This document shows positions 10,040 to 19,818 of a stretch of 64,000 bases of DNA, piece after piece. The DNA comes from Triatoma infestans (lineage: Eukaryota > Arthropoda > Insecta > Hemiptera > Reduviidae). The stretch covers positions 1 through 64,000 of the forward strand of contig JAAEAF010003802.1 of assembly GCA_011037195.1 (NCBI GenBank), given 5' to 3'. The translations under genes were made by a program, and so were the position numbers. Within the stretch, counting starts at the first letter, position 1. Every line of letters starts with the position of its first letter. Below the pieces are notes generated by a model. It saw nothing but the letters and a program-made list of their open reading frames with translations. It was not told where the DNA came from and did not search any database.

Positions 10040-11010
10040 AGGTGTTTTGCTCGATTTAAACCAAGCCATCGATCCGCTATGGCATTCATGATTGTTCTTA
10101 CTCAATGACATTCCACCTAATCACCTATTTGTTACCTTATCCCAAAGACTTAATTTTTTGGTCGTATTTTCGTGCAGAGGTCGTTACATTTCTTCCATCC
10201 ACATACTTTTTTTTTCCAATGCCCTACGTCATATTTGGCATTCCGCTACTCGACGTCTAGCAGCCCAATATATTTTGGCTCTTGCTGAGAGCTCGTCATT
10301 AGATGGTGTATTTAAATCAGCAAGGGCTCGCACTCGAAGAGATCCCCAGTCATGTGCCCGGCTCCGCGAGAACAGAATCCGGATTATCGATTAACCCAAT
10401 TTGATATAAATGTGCTTGTAAGTAGTCATGTCCGGTTAATAATCGGAAGCAGGCCACTGCTTCGCTTCGCGGCAGGTTATTTGGCAACACGCTCTGACAG
10501 AGGATCGCCCAACGCTTGCCCTCTGACTGTATCTCATGTAATTTTGCCGTTTTCTTTTTCACACTTGTCCGGAGAAGTCGCTTAGCTGTTTTAAATGAAA
10601 TGGTTACCTCCGGCTGGGTCATACCTGCCGCTGATTTGGCTAGTCTGTCCGCTACCTCGTTTCGTTTTATGTCGCAATGGCTACGGATCCACTGTAAAAC
10701 TACTTCTACTCCCTTCTCGATTAGGTCGTTAATGGTCTTACGACATTCTATGACGTCGTACGATTCGGTCTCTGCCCAGGTAGTTAATGCCTTTATCGCC
10801 GCCTGCGAGTCAATAAATAAGAGTACCTTATTTATCTTTAAGTGAGGTATTTGTCCATCCACAAAGTCAAAGCGGCATACTTTAGGTCCATTATTTTGGA
10901 TATTCCAACTTAGCCAAAAATTGCGCTTTCTTATCTCGACTGACGACACAGCTATCCTATTCCCTAACCCGCACAAAACAAACTTCCAAATCCTATTCAA
11001 TATATCGATT
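10040..11010 (-). pseudogene. RNase H LINE family 2 (Jockey-like C-terminus)
   Basis: Minus-strand remnant of a LINE ORF2 C-terminus. The 216-codon frame 10350-11000 contains KVLLFIDSQAAIKALTTWAE (catalytic DSQ), VVLQWIRSHCDIKRNEVADR (WIRSHC replaces the usual WVPGH; NEVAD is kept) and RSEAVACFRLLTGHDYLQAH. The end is frameshifted near 10350: a zinc-knuckle-like segment GAGHMTGDLFECEPLL continues in another frame, and the characteristic YWAARRRVAECQI tail is readable near 10225-10265. No reverse transcriptase is left. The 3' UTR probably runs to about 10040. It differs in sequence from family 1. Confidence 0.8.
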
Positions 11011-11405
11011 AAACGAAAAAATGGAGAATAAAATTAGTCAACCAAATTTCTCCCTCCATCGCATCACACATCCCCTCAATCTAGTAAAATATAATTTCTA
11101 TCTAAAACCGCTATGTTGGGCTGTAAGAAGACAAAAGATTAACTCGTAAATCTCATATAAGACTTAAAACAATGGAAATTAAACGCTATGATCTACTACT
11201 CAAAAGGCTACTCGACCACAGATACAAAACATACATAACATACACATACGTACGACTAACATACACATTTATACATATGTATATAATAGAAAATCTGCTG
11301 TGAAACACTCACATGATTTTCTCTTATTCCTGTTAATGCAATAATATACGAACTGACAATTTATTTTTTAATTTTAAATTTTACTTATTTCATAATCTAA
11401 ATATA
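11011..11405. other. AT-rich spacer
   Basis: Nothing recognised except a plus-oriented DR 5' terminal trace at about 11297-11340 (CTGCTGTGAAACACTCACAT followed by GATTTTCTCTTATTC). Confidence 0.4.
11297..11340 (+). repeat. DR terminal fragment
   Basis: TGCTGTGAAACACTCACATG and TTTTCTCTTATTCCTG match the plus-orientation 5' end of DR (palindrome plus TCTCTTACTG end). Confidence 0.55.
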
Positions 11406-11413
11406 CAGATCAT

Positions 11414-11548
11414 GGGGGACAAGTACCAACCTACCAACCCAGATTACATTATAGTCCAGAAGAACGCAGCACCTCACAAACATAGAAAATTCCTAAATAA
11501 AATTGGAAATGTCACCAACCAAATAAAAGTGGTAGGTTTAGATTAGAT
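11414..11548 (+). other. short open frame, unidentified
   Basis: A frame from ATG at 11414 reads MGDKYQPTNPDYIIVQKN, then APHKHRKFLNKIGNVTNQIK, and closes where the tail of LINE copy B begins. It is preceded by a CTAAATATACAG acceptor-like sequence. It has better base balance than its flanks but no recognised domain. It may be an exon or a LINE ORF1 scrap truncated by the LINE insertion. Confidence 0.2.
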
Positions 11549-11549
11549 T

Positions 11550-11898
11550 AGATTAGAAACGGGGGTGGGGGAGCCTCATTCCACTGCGACCTACAAGACG
11601 AGGTCTATTGTGCATCGCCTTAAATTATAGCACAACCCCCAGCTTTACCCTCCTAATCAATCCTAGCAAAGCGGCTCCGTCATGAAGCTCATAGGTTCGG
11701 GATTGCCTGTCCCCAATTGAAGAAACCTTATCCTTGTCAGGCCGGCGTATTCACAAAGGATGTGCGCCGGGGTTTCTTCCTCTGCCTTGCAGAATCGGCA
11801 TACCGTACTATCTGCAAGTTGTAGATGGTACATGTGTCTGTTCAGCCTACAATGCTCTGTTAGTAGACCCACAATTATTCTTATATCCCTTCGGGTAT
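11550..11898 (-). pseudogene. RNase H LINE family 1, copy B (short 3' fragment)
   Basis: Minus-strand, heavily 5'-truncated copy. It keeps only GLLTEHCRLNRHMYHLQLAD, the zinc knuckle CRFCKAEEETPAHILCEY (the last cysteine is changed to tyrosine) and the 3' UTR. The stem-loop is at 11582-11612 and the tail is a TTAGA-type simple repeat at about 11537-11556. It is the same family as copies A and C. Truncation near 11898 falls in RRDIR. The flanking frames on both sides are open, so it may have inserted into something coding-like. Confidence 0.85.
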
Positions 11899-12145
11899 GG
11901 CTAAGTTACTATAGATATAGTTATTAAAGTTAAATTCTTTGTACCATGTGAGATATTTGCTGTTTAAGGACAGATTTATATTTGTATTTCTATAAAGGTT
12001 TTCTTTAATAACAGCTACAACATCTATTATTTTAATTCGTCTATTAATTAATCTGTCTAATGGAATTCCATTTTTATCACAAATATTTCTCCATTCACAG
12101 AACCAGAATAACTTTTGATTAATTACTTCTTTAACTATCTACAAT
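11899..12145 (-). other. unidentified open frame without ATG
   Basis: On the minus strand about 82 codons are open from just after a stop near 12148 into LINE copy B. Segments read VIKEVINQKLFWFCEWRNIC, DKNGIPLDRLINRRIKIIDV and LNSKYLTWYKEFNFNNYI. The composition, with aromatic residues, charged residues and no low-complexity runs, looks protein-like. There is no initiator and no motif I recognise. It may be an exon or a piece of an older mobile element cut by copy B. Confidence 0.25.
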
Positions 12146-12177
12146 ATGAGGATACTTGCTGGGAGCAAGGACCAATA

Positions 12178-12830
12178 GAATAGAATAAAAGCGGGGGGAA
12201 CGGGCCCATTCCACTGCGACCTACATAACAAGGTCTATTGTGGATCCCCTTAAATTATAGCACAACCCTCAGCTTGGCCATCCTAATCAATCCTAGCAAA
12301 ACGGCCCCGTCATGAAGCTCATAGCTTCGGGATTGCCAGTCCCCCAATTGATGAAACCTTATCCTCGCCAGGCCGGCGCATTCACAAAGGATGTTTCTTC
12401 TTCTGGCTTGCAGAATCGGCATATCGCACTATCTGTAAGTTGTAGATGGTGATGTGTCTGTTCAGCCTACAATGCCCTGTTAGTAGACCCACAATTAGCC
12501 TTATATCCCTTCGGGTATGGCTCAGTAGATTTCTGGTAAATTTAGGCAAATGTCTCTTGATATCGAGCTTTGCCTGCCTTTGCTGTCCTGGTGTTCTCTC
12601 CCACCAACGCAAACGCTGTTCTTCTATCCAACCTTTGATAGAAGTTTGAATAAGCCTACTGGACAAGCCGCAAAAGGGTTCGGGGCCTATAAAGGTATCC
12701 TGCGAACCCTCCGCCCTTTCATTGCCCAGAAACCCCGCATGTCCCGGCACCCAGGCGAGTGTCAGTTTATTCCGAGTACCCATCTCGGTTAGGGCAAGTA
12801 GGCTATCCCACACCAGTCTTGAGACTAAGT
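12178..12830 (-). pseudogene. RNase H LINE family 1, copy C
   Basis: Minus-strand 5'-truncated copy, starting near 12830 inside the RNase H domain after the catalytic DSQ. Visible: LTLAWVPGHAGFLGNERAEG (a small deletion removes the ADALAR residues), QDTFIGPEPFCG, RRDIRLIVGLLTGHCRLNRH, then a frameshift before the zinc knuckle. The 3' UTR stem-loop lies at 12212-12242 and an AATAGAATAG-type tail at about 12175-12186. It keeps the canonical WVPGH lost in copy A. Confidence 0.87.
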
Positions 12831-12844
12831 GGTAGCTTTAAGTC

Positions 12845-13130
12845 CAAAGTAGTTTAGAATTTCAAGTTTAAAGGAAATTATGAAAATTCCAAAAAACAAA
12901 AAAACTCTCTGCAAATTTGCACTTTCCGATTAAATGAATTTCTTCAAATTTGGAAATCTACCATTGTTTCCAATGGACATTAATATTATATAGGTGGTAG
13001 AAATACAATCTAAAGAAGCTAAAAGTTACTGTTCCTACAGAAGCTCCCCCCCCCCCCAATTTCTCGAGGAAATGTTTCAAAAGCAATAGGCATTTATGTG
13101 TATAGATATGTTAAAATTGGTTGAGTGTTT
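12845..13130 (+). repeat. DR fragment
   Basis: Plus-orientation middle part: GAATTTCAAGTTTAAAGGAA, CTTTCCGATTAAATGAATTT, TGGACATTAATATTATATAG, a C run near 13050 and CTCGAGGAAATGTTTCAAAA. Confidence 0.6.
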
Positions 13131-13954
13131 TATATCTATTTTTTTATTTTTTTTATCTTTAATAAACATATTTTAAACAAGTCTTTTCTTTTACACTCAG
13201 AAATATAATTCAACAACAATTATCTTTGGAGTACTCACTTTATAATTGCAAAAAATTAAAATTGGAAAGCTTTTTAACTAATCGATTCCATAATCGATAT
13301 TTATCGACTATTCCAGACTGACGCTTCCTTACGTCATCGCATATCTGTGATTTTTTTTTTTGTTTAATTTATTTTATTCTGAATTTTTATTATTCAAAAT
13401 TTTTAGTAATCAATTTCTAAAAAAATATTTAAATTCTATAGAACCCTTTCATTAGATCTATCCTAATTCTATCAATAATTTGGACATATTATTATTATTA
13501 TTATTTGAGAAAATGAAAGTCAGACATATATACTTGTATTTTGTTAAAAAAAAAAATGACGATATTCTAATTTAGACATGATAAAAAATTTGTAGGCGTT
13601 AAATTTGAATACTGATAATAGTAGTTAAAATATTTCATAACTTATTATATTTGCACATCTTACAGAACATGTTGGCCATAAAATTTCGTCATAAATATTC
13701 AATTTCTTTTCTTTTCATTTTTTTTTTTTTTTTTTTACCTTATTATAATAATATCTGAGTCATTGTTGACATCTAGAAGACTCTTCAAAGAAAAAAAAGA
13801 AATCTTTTCATATACGTAATATATGCATTCTGTTTATGAAAGCATTTTTACAATAATAATAATAATTATTATTTAACTTTGAAGTTTAGTATCGAAAGAA
13901 AACGTTTTTTTGCTCTAAGTGGAGTTAAACACTTCTTTAAAAATGTTTACTTTT
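13131..13954. other. AT-rich DNA with T and A runs
   Basis: Homopolymer runs occur near 13352, 13542 and 13720. No gene, exon or named repeat was found. Confidence 0.5.
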
Positions 13955-14350
13955 TGTTGTAATTCTGTTATAAGTAGGAAGTATATTGCGATCGTGTGAA
14001 AATTTGGGGAGATTTAGTGAACCACGTGTTTTAGAGATACCGGAAACACGTGTTTTTGAGTTTCTCTGAGTAAGAAAATAAATGTTTTTAACCACATGAT
14101 CTGTAAGTTTGTTTGTGTGTGTGTATGTGTATTGTAGATTTGTACAAACTATCTCAAAAACAAAACAAAAATCGCAGTTAGCTCTAACTTTGTATTCCGT
14201 TTAGACAACCACCACCGGCATACAATAAAATTTTGAAACTAAATTTTGTCAACCGGAAATGCGACATTATTGATTTATTTTTCCAGTTTTTCACGATTTT
14301 ATCAGAATAAATAGATCCAATGATTTTCTTTAAATATTGTAAATTGGATG
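13955..14350 (-). repeat. DR dispersed repeat
   Basis: Minus-orientation 5' half: TAAGTAGGAAGTATATTGCG, ATCGTGTGAAAATTTGG, a GT-rich stretch near 14115, ATCTCAAAAACAAAAC, CTTTGTATTCCGTTTAGACA, CAACCGGAAATGCGACATTA and TTTTTCACGATTTTATCAG. It ends abruptly near 14350, next to the Penelope-like element. Confidence 0.75.
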
Positions 14351-14382
14351 ATGAGGTTCGGTCATACAAAAGAACTTCTTTT

Positions 14383-15670
14383 TTAAATTTCTACCGACGT
14401 TTCGGTAAATTTATTGCCTTCTTCAGGGTCTGTACAAAGGTTTTAATACAAATCAATAAAAAAAATAGAAACAACATAAAATATGAACGTTTATAAATAA
14501 ATATTTTCAAAATAAAGTAAAATTTATTTTTTAAAATAAAACTATATAAATAAACTACTAAATAAAAAGTATGACTATATATATAGCAACATTTAAATTA
14601 TTTTTAAATGAAAATATTGTTGTAGCACTGATCAAAGTAAACTAAATCACAATATTAAAACTTTAACAATATGTGGGATATATAAGAGCTAAAGTTGGAA
14701 ATAAATTAGGAATTATACTTACAAAAATTATTTCAGTTAGAAATTCAAGTAGATAATTAATCTAGTTTAACTGTGACTATACTCCATCACCAAGTGTTAC
14801 GCGACATTGATGGGATCAAAGTAATTAAGGGTCAGGAGTGGGATCCCGATGGGAAAACCGTATCTTAATTCTGTATGTTGTTTTGGAAATTCCAGGAGAT
14901 TGTTATAACTGAGGGATAGGTTTTTGGTGTTTTTGTAAAATTGATAGATAATTTATCTTTTTTAATATGAATCATTTCCAATATATTTCTTTTTTTTATT
15001 ATTATTGTTATGGAGAGACTTTTAGTGTTTTCTATGTCAAATTCATGTTTATATTGTATGCAGTGTTTCGTTAGTGCTGTAGTCATGTCAGTCGGTTTTT
15101 TTAGTTTTACAGTCGTATTTAAGTTGGTACAGCTATTTTTTAAATATTGAGATGTTTGTCCTATGTCTGTAGCTGGGCATTGTAGACAATTTATTTTATA
15201 AATTATATCTGATAATAAAGATGTGGTGTTGGGTCTTTTAGTTAAGAAAAGAGTTTTTTTAGAGGATTGGAGTTTTTGTGAGCAATGGAAAGGTTATATT
15301 TCTTGAAAATTTTAGCTATTTTTTCTGATATACTTTCTATGTATGGAATAGAGATATGGGATACTGGAAGTTGCTGTGATGGCGTAGAGGAAGTCAGGTT
15401 GATCACATTATCTGCGGATCGTTGATATAATATTTGTTGTACAATATGGAGAGGATAGCCATTATTTTTAAATATCTTAGATAATTTTAACTTGTTCTCA
15501 TCATGGAAACAGGATGGCTAAAATGAAGTACAGTTACGTTTGGTAAAGGATTTAACAAAGTTGATTTTCTGGTTATATGGATGACCGAGAAATGTTGATT
15601 AAATTGTAATAGTACGACTGATTTTGTGCCATCCTTGATCCTCAGTTTAGAAGTTTGGTAGACCACCACA
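14383..15670 (-). pseudogene. Penelope-like element: RT thumb and GIY-YIG endonuclease, decayed
   Basis: Minus-strand 3' part of a Penelope-like retroelement, a class that pairs an RT with a GIY-YIG nuclease. The nuclease frame is continuous over about 14865-15260: DIIYKINCLQCPATDIGQTS (around 15150-15209; the GIY part appears as IIY and the YIG part as DIG, with the CLQC cysteine pair), then DMTTALTKHCIQYKHEFDIE, a family-typical HxxxHxFD-like segment, and RNILEMIHIKKDKLSINFT. Upstream in shifted frames are IAHKNSNPLKKLF, HDENKLKLSKIFKNNGYP and an INQHF...HFSHP block, all of which resemble the thumb-linker region. There are at least two frameshifts, and the polymerase palm is absent. The 3' untranslated part (about 14430-14860) is matched by a second copy at 32925-33216, and a hammerhead-like motif closes it at 14391-14430. 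Confidence 0.8.
14391..14430 (-). ncRNA. hammerhead-ribozyme-like motif of the Penelope element
   Basis: On the minus strand CTGAAGA is followed by AGGC, a 9-nt AT loop, ACC, then GAAAC and GTC. This order (CUGANGA, stem II, GAAAC, cleavage-type GUC) is that of hammerhead ribozymes described in Penelope-like elements. Stem II is short and needs an unpaired A, so activity is doubtful. Degraded versions of the same block are seen at 49888-49915, 49960-50000, 57905-57960 and 63612-63648. Confidence 0.45.
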
Positions 15671-15855
15671 TGAGAATGAGAGTAAACAATAAGTTCCGGG
15701 AAAGAGCAAACTCTATTTATAGATTTACAATTTTTAAATTGGCATACGGTAAAAACACTGACGATTAATTTGATTCCTGGATTTTTTGGTTAGCTAAAAA
15801 AAAAGAAAAAAGAAAATTGTATTTTTGTAATTTTTTCTTTTAAATCAACTTTTAA
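15671..15855. other. spacer
   Basis: Nothing recognised. An A/G-rich run lies near 15800. Confidence 0.4.
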
Positions 15856-15861
15856 TACTAA

Positions 15862-16141
15862 CTACTGGACAGACTGAACAGGTTCATATGCTTCCTGAGC
15901 ATAAAGTGCCCAATCAACAGACGAACTGTAATCCTTAAGGTTACATGGTCTTGGATTAGTAGGTCTGCCGTAAGCTAATGCAGGGGTCTTCCAGTGAAAC
16001 TGTTTCACATCTCTTTGACAGATGATGTTGCTCCACCAAGTCTCTGATTTGCTGGTTGATGTGGTAAGTTTGAACCCTACAGAGTTCAATTGTAGACTGA
16101 CTCGTCCTCTTCAAAGTTGAGTTAGTAACTGGCAACATCAA
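15862..16141 (-). other. unidentified moderately GC-rich segment with overlapping frames
   Basis: Two overlapping minus frames (75 and 61 codons) are open here. Neither has a domain I recognise. The segment is less AT-rich than its surroundings and abuts a SINE-1 copy. It could be a scrap of an LTR element or of a LINE, but this cannot be decided from sequence alone. Confidence 0.2.
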
Positions 16142-16164
16142 AGGTGGTTTTTAGATTCTTTTAA

Positions 16165-16312
16165 GGGTGCACTGCGATCAGAATGGCTATTTTGTCTGCA
16201 GAGCTTTCTCAGTGCACTTCCGGGCTCCGAGCAGTGTTTTGTAGTTACAGACAACATGGACTGAGTTGTAGAGAAAAAATGCTACAACAGCACTCTAGAT
16301 TCGAACACAAGA
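16165..16312 (-). repeat. SINE-1 copy, degraded
   Basis: Reverse complement reads TGTTCGAATCTAGAGTGCTG (B-box region), then CTACAACTCAGTCCATGTTG, ACACTGCTCGGAGCCCGGAA, GTGCACTGAGAAAGCTC and the 3' box with GATCGCAGTGCA. The order is the same as in the intact copy 19167-19423. Confidence 0.65.
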
Positions 16313-17186
16313 ACTTATATTTCACTTTCTCTTACCGCTAGAGACCATTCGTCAATACATTGCAGTGACCATGGCAGAGGATGAATTACTTAGTTGAAGT
16401 GCGCTTGCTAGCACGATGGCAGGGCGCCATGGATGCAGTTGTTAGTGAAATGACTTAATTCAGCTTTTACTGGCTAATGGTTCCATTACATTATATATTA
16501 CTTAACGTTTTGATATTTCCCCTACTTTTATTATCCAATTTCACTCTCCAATTCGTCCTCATTTCATATAAAATTAAAGGATTATTAAGCATTATTTTTC
16601 AAGATCTAAATGATAATTCATAATCACCTTATGTATGCCATTTTGTTTAACTCCTTCTTTACATGATTATCACTAATATTTAGCTAAAAATCCGTAAAAT
16701 TACCCATAACTATTTCTAGTTAGGCTCACTATTATTATTTCCCATGTTAAAATTACGGTTCTTCGGTAACCGCTAGTTATTTGTTCATCATTCTTAAACA
16801 CTCATTGGTGTATTTGGTTTTTTATTATTTTTTTATTTTCACAACATAAGGCCAAGGTTATAATCTTCAATGATTAGTGAAAGGAATTAATGAACTCTCA
16901 TAATAAGGCAAATAGGATAATGGACATTCGAAAGTATGTACTTTTGTATGCATTTGATTAATATAATTAATGATCATATGTTAATAAATTCATTAATTTT
17001 TACAGTTTAGTGATTAATTGGATAATAGATTAGAAAGTAATATTTTATTTCAGTTTATTTTCTTTGGCTTTAACATGTAATTTTCGAATTTAGCTTTAAA
17101 TAAAACTATGATTTTTATGTTATTTTTTGTTCTTTTTTTCACTTTCTCTTACTTCCCTCATAAGTAGAAGCATTACGATGAGTCTA
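16313..17186. other. AT-rich DNA
   Basis: No gene or named repeat was found over about 870 bases. Confidence 0.4.
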
Positions 17187-17345
17187 GTTTGTGTACACTG
17201 TTTGTCCTGGTCTGTAAAGGGTAGAATGTATGTAGTTTAAATGTATTGTGTACTGTTCTGACGAAGTGCTTGGAATACTGAGCTGTGGTAACCCGTGGGG
17301 CCGCTACTCCCCAAGAAACTGCAGACACCCCTTCTAGGCAAAGTA
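17187..17345 (-). repeat. two-copy repeat P, copy 1
   Basis: On the minus strand: CTTGGGGAGTAGCGGCCCCA, CGGGTTACCACAGCTCAGTA, GCACTTCGTCAGAACAGTAC, CCTTTACAGACCAGGACAAA. It is about 80 percent identical by eye to 47244-47408. Both copies have an open frame with WGVAxPRxTT, Q-Y-S and LQTRxNxVxKL in common, and the alignment needs no gap. The family is unknown; it may be the 5' part of a SINE or an LTR-element piece. Confidence 0.6.
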
Positions 17346-17451
17346 TTAGTAGGAATAAAGAGAAAATTGTGTGAATATAGAGCACTGCAATCCAAAGAGA
17401 TCTGACTTCCCTAGTGGCTCCAGGATGAGACGTCCTATGTAATGGCAAGCG

Positions 17452-17545
17452 CAAGCCCGACCGAGAGAAAAACAGACTCTCTCTGGTTGTAACGGCAAGA
17501 GAGAGAACACAAGCCCGACCGAGAGAAAAACAGACTCTCTCTGGT
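17452..17545. repeat. perfect 36-bp direct repeat, period 58
   Basis: CAAGCCCGACCGAGAGAAAA followed by ACAGACTCTCTCTGGT occurs identically at 17452-17487 and 17510-17545. Each copy contains a GAGAG/CTCTC inverted pair. The second copy lies just upstream of a TATA-like sequence. Confidence 0.85.
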
Positions 17546-17577
17546 ACTCACTGACTTAAGCAGGTTAGAGTGGGGAG

Positions 17578-17600
17578 AACCTGTATATAAGCCAGTGAGA
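17578..17600 (+). promoter_or_regulatory. possible TATA promoter, perhaps of a solo LTR
   Basis: CCTGTATATAAGCCAGTGAG has the look of an RNA polymerase II TATA region. The block from TGTAACGGCAAGAGAGAG (17488) onward, with a TATA element and then a pyrimidine-rich leader, resembles a retrotransposon LTR. No second LTR, primer-binding site or gag/pol frame was found, so this is a tentative call. Confidence 0.25.
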
Positions 17601-18779
17601 GACCTAGACATCTATCTATCGGATTCAACCATATACATCACATCGTGTCATATCTCTACTCCTACCTTTTATTCTATAAAAATCATTACAAGTCCAGTGC
17701 AGTTTGTGTAAGCTTATAGCTATATTATAACAGTGTCTTCATATCTTGTCTAATTAATCAATCCCAATTTCTCTCCTCATCAACTCCATTATATCCTATA
17801 ATAACTCTTCTTCTTCTGCTGACATATATGCTCATTGGACTCTGACGATAATCGGGCCTACCACCTTTTAGTAAAGTTGCCTTAAATTAAGACAACGACA
17901 GTATGTTTCCAGTGGTGCAAGTTCCTGTGATGATGCATGGTTGTCCCTATCTTTGTAAGACGCTTTTTTTTTTTGTATTTCTCTTCTTGTTGGAAATGAT
18001 GCTGTAATATATATGTCCTCTTCCTTTTGCACTCTTTAAAATTGTGTTTGGTCCCTAGATAAGTTCACGAAATTCTCGTCAAGCGACGCTAGCACAAAAG
18101 GCAATTAGTATTTTTATTTCGTTAAGTAACGTACTTTAAAAATAATGCAAAAAAAAATAAACTAACCATTTCCTTCCGAAGATAAGTACTTATTTTAATA
18201 GCTTTCTTGTTAAACATTTCACTTTAAAAGTATTTGTGAAAACTTTTAAACACAAGATAGTAAATCTCTTTAGGCACACCTAACTTAGAATAGGAAATAC
18301 AGAGCGCGATTATATGATATCATGATAAAGTAACCTAAAAAACAAAACGAAAAAAAAATATTGGTTTTTTAAATATTATTTATTGCAGAGAACAGAATAG
18401 ATACGATTAAGTTTGCAGTTCCGGGTGATATCACTGTAAATTAATGTGTCTACAGGCAATATAAATTAACAAAAAACAACAAATTTTTCATAAATCAAAC
18501 ATAATAATTATTTGACAACAATAGTAATTAGTTAGTAAATATAAAGCAATTATTCACGCTTCAATAACTAATAATAAATTTTCCTTAAATTTATTCTATT
18601 TTTTATTTTAAATAAAGTAGCTGATAATGATTAAAGAAATGTATTTTTTTTTTCGAAATGATTAATTACTAATAATAGTATAGATGCTTTATAAATGACT
18701 TGTGTACTTTCTAAAAGCGGCAGCTATTAGACATAATTACATTTTGTAAACACCTGCATTTTTTTTTTACTACTAGCTC
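17601..18779. other. AT-rich DNA
   Basis: No gene or named repeat was recognised. T and A homopolymer runs are present near 17968 and 18350. Confidence 0.4.
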
Positions 18780-19154
18780 CTTACGAGGAAGTAATTATAA
18801 TCGGATTAAATTTTCGAAATAAATATTTTAACGGAAATATATGTTTTGAGGTCTCCCTTGAGATATGCTAAGTACGAAATATCCCAAAAAATGAAACATC
18901 GTAGGCAGCTCAAACTAGGTATTTCTTTTAGGGTCCTACGCCTGACAAGAAGGTTTCGGTTGGAAATCCATCAACAGGAAGTGCCACTTAACTAAATATG
19001 TGTGTGTTTCGCATTTTTCTCAGTATCTCGCGATTTTCTTTAAACTTCATAACAATTTTTTTTAGCCATATATAAAATGCCTAAACCTTATATTTGAAAC
19101 ATTTTTCTGTGACAATTGTGGAGAATTTTAACGTTAAGCTATCCTCCATCGTGC

Positions 19155-19166
19155 TATTTCACAATA
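19155..19166. repeat. target-site duplication, left
   Basis: TATTTCACAATA, repeated exactly at 19424-19435 on the other side of the SINE. Confidence 0.85.
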
Positions 19167-19423
19167 GATTGTAGATTTTTGTAGAGGATTATTGCATGCG
19201 ACCTGAAGGATCTATTGTGCCCCCCCCCCCCCCCGGGAGCATTCTTGCAATGCATAGCGGCCTCCAAGCGCGATTCTCTAGCTACAGACAACACTGCCCA
19301 TCACCGGGCAGTGAGTTGTAGAGGTTCCTAGGAAGAAAAAAATCTAAGGGCAGCAGGCTGGAATCGAACCCGAGACCTCCGCGTTGCTAGTCCAGCACGC
19401 TACCACTGAGCTAATACCTTCCT
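19167..19423 (-). mobile_element. SINE-1, complete copy with tRNA-derived head
   Basis: A 257-bp SINE on the minus strand. The head carries the internal RNA polymerase III promoter: A box TAGCTCAGTGGTAGCG and B box GGGTTCGATTCCAGC, spaced as in a tRNA. The body runs GCTGCCCTTAGATTTTTTTC, CTAGGAACCTCTACAACTCA, CACCGGGCAGTG reversed, GTTGTCTGTAGCTAGAGAAT and GGAGGCCGCTATGCATTGCA. The 3' end has CACAATAGATCC...GGTCGCATGCAATAA. This end resembles the 3' stem-loop of LINE family 1 and suggests mobilisation by such a LINE. A 12-bp target-site duplication flanks it. The C run near 19220 is an expanded simple run. The tRNA-like head is not a functional tRNA gene. Confidence 0.9.
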
Positions 19424-19435
19424 TATTTCACAATA
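19424..19435. repeat. target-site duplication, right
   Basis: TATTTCACAATA, the second copy of the duplication made by SINE-1 insertion. Confidence 0.85.
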
Positions 19436-19641
19436 ACTTACAGTTTCACTATCTTTATAAATATTAAGATATATTAAACGTATTGCTAGAATTCCATATT
19501 TGAAGAAAATCGTGTTAAACCGGAAGTGCAACACTACAGATTGAACTTGGATTTGGGGGGGGGGATTTTGTTGAAAACTAATATAACGATTTCCTTTTTA
19601 AACTTAGAATGGTAACTTCATAGATAATAATGTATCACAGG

Positions 19642-19790
19642 GAAGGGAATAGCTAAGTAGTTAGCATACTGGACTCCCACGTGGAGCACCCGGTTTCAAG
19701 TCCTGCTGTGCTGCCCTTAGATTTTTCCTTTCTAGGAGCCGCTCACTGTCCAGTGATGGAAAGGCGTAGGCATGTAGGATTTTAGTGCAT
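19642..19790 (+). repeat. SINE-1 copy, partial
   Basis: GGGAATAGCTAAGTAGTTAG (A-box region), CACCCGGTTTCAAGTCCTGC (B-box region), TGCTGCCCTTAGATTTTTCC, TTTCTAGGAGCCGCTCACTG and TCCAGTGATGG. The 3' part decays after about 19770. Confidence 0.7.
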
Positions 19791-19818
19791 TCATAGAAAA
19801 AATTCAGTCAATTGTAAA

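Larger units (their letters stand above)
18780..19640 (-). repeat. DR dispersed repeat interrupted by SINE-1
   Basis: Minus-orientation copy: ACGAGGAAGTAATTATAATC, ACGGAAATATATGTTTTGAG, GGCAGCTCAAACTAGGTATT, the first TTTTTCTCAGTATCTCGCGA module, ACATTTTTCTGTGACAATTG, then the SINE at 19167-19423. It continues with ATTCCATATTTGAAGAAAAT, AAACCGGAAGTGCAACACTA and ACTAATATAACGATTTCCTT. The DR sequence on the two sides joins cleanly when the SINE and one duplicated target copy are removed. Confidence 0.8.

Noticed and set aside
10092..10394. 100-codon plus-strand ORF
   Set aside because: It is the antisense of the end of RNase H LINE family 2, whose minus-strand YWAARRR tail and zinc-knuckle segment explain the composition.
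17452..17545. CRISPR-like direct repeats
   Set aside because: Only two repeats, one spacer-like gap, no cas genes and a eukaryotic context.
19350..19423. tRNA gene on the minus strand
   Set aside because: The A and B boxes are present, but the sequence continues into a SINE body with target duplications and does not close into a proper acceptor stem; it is the head of SINE-1.
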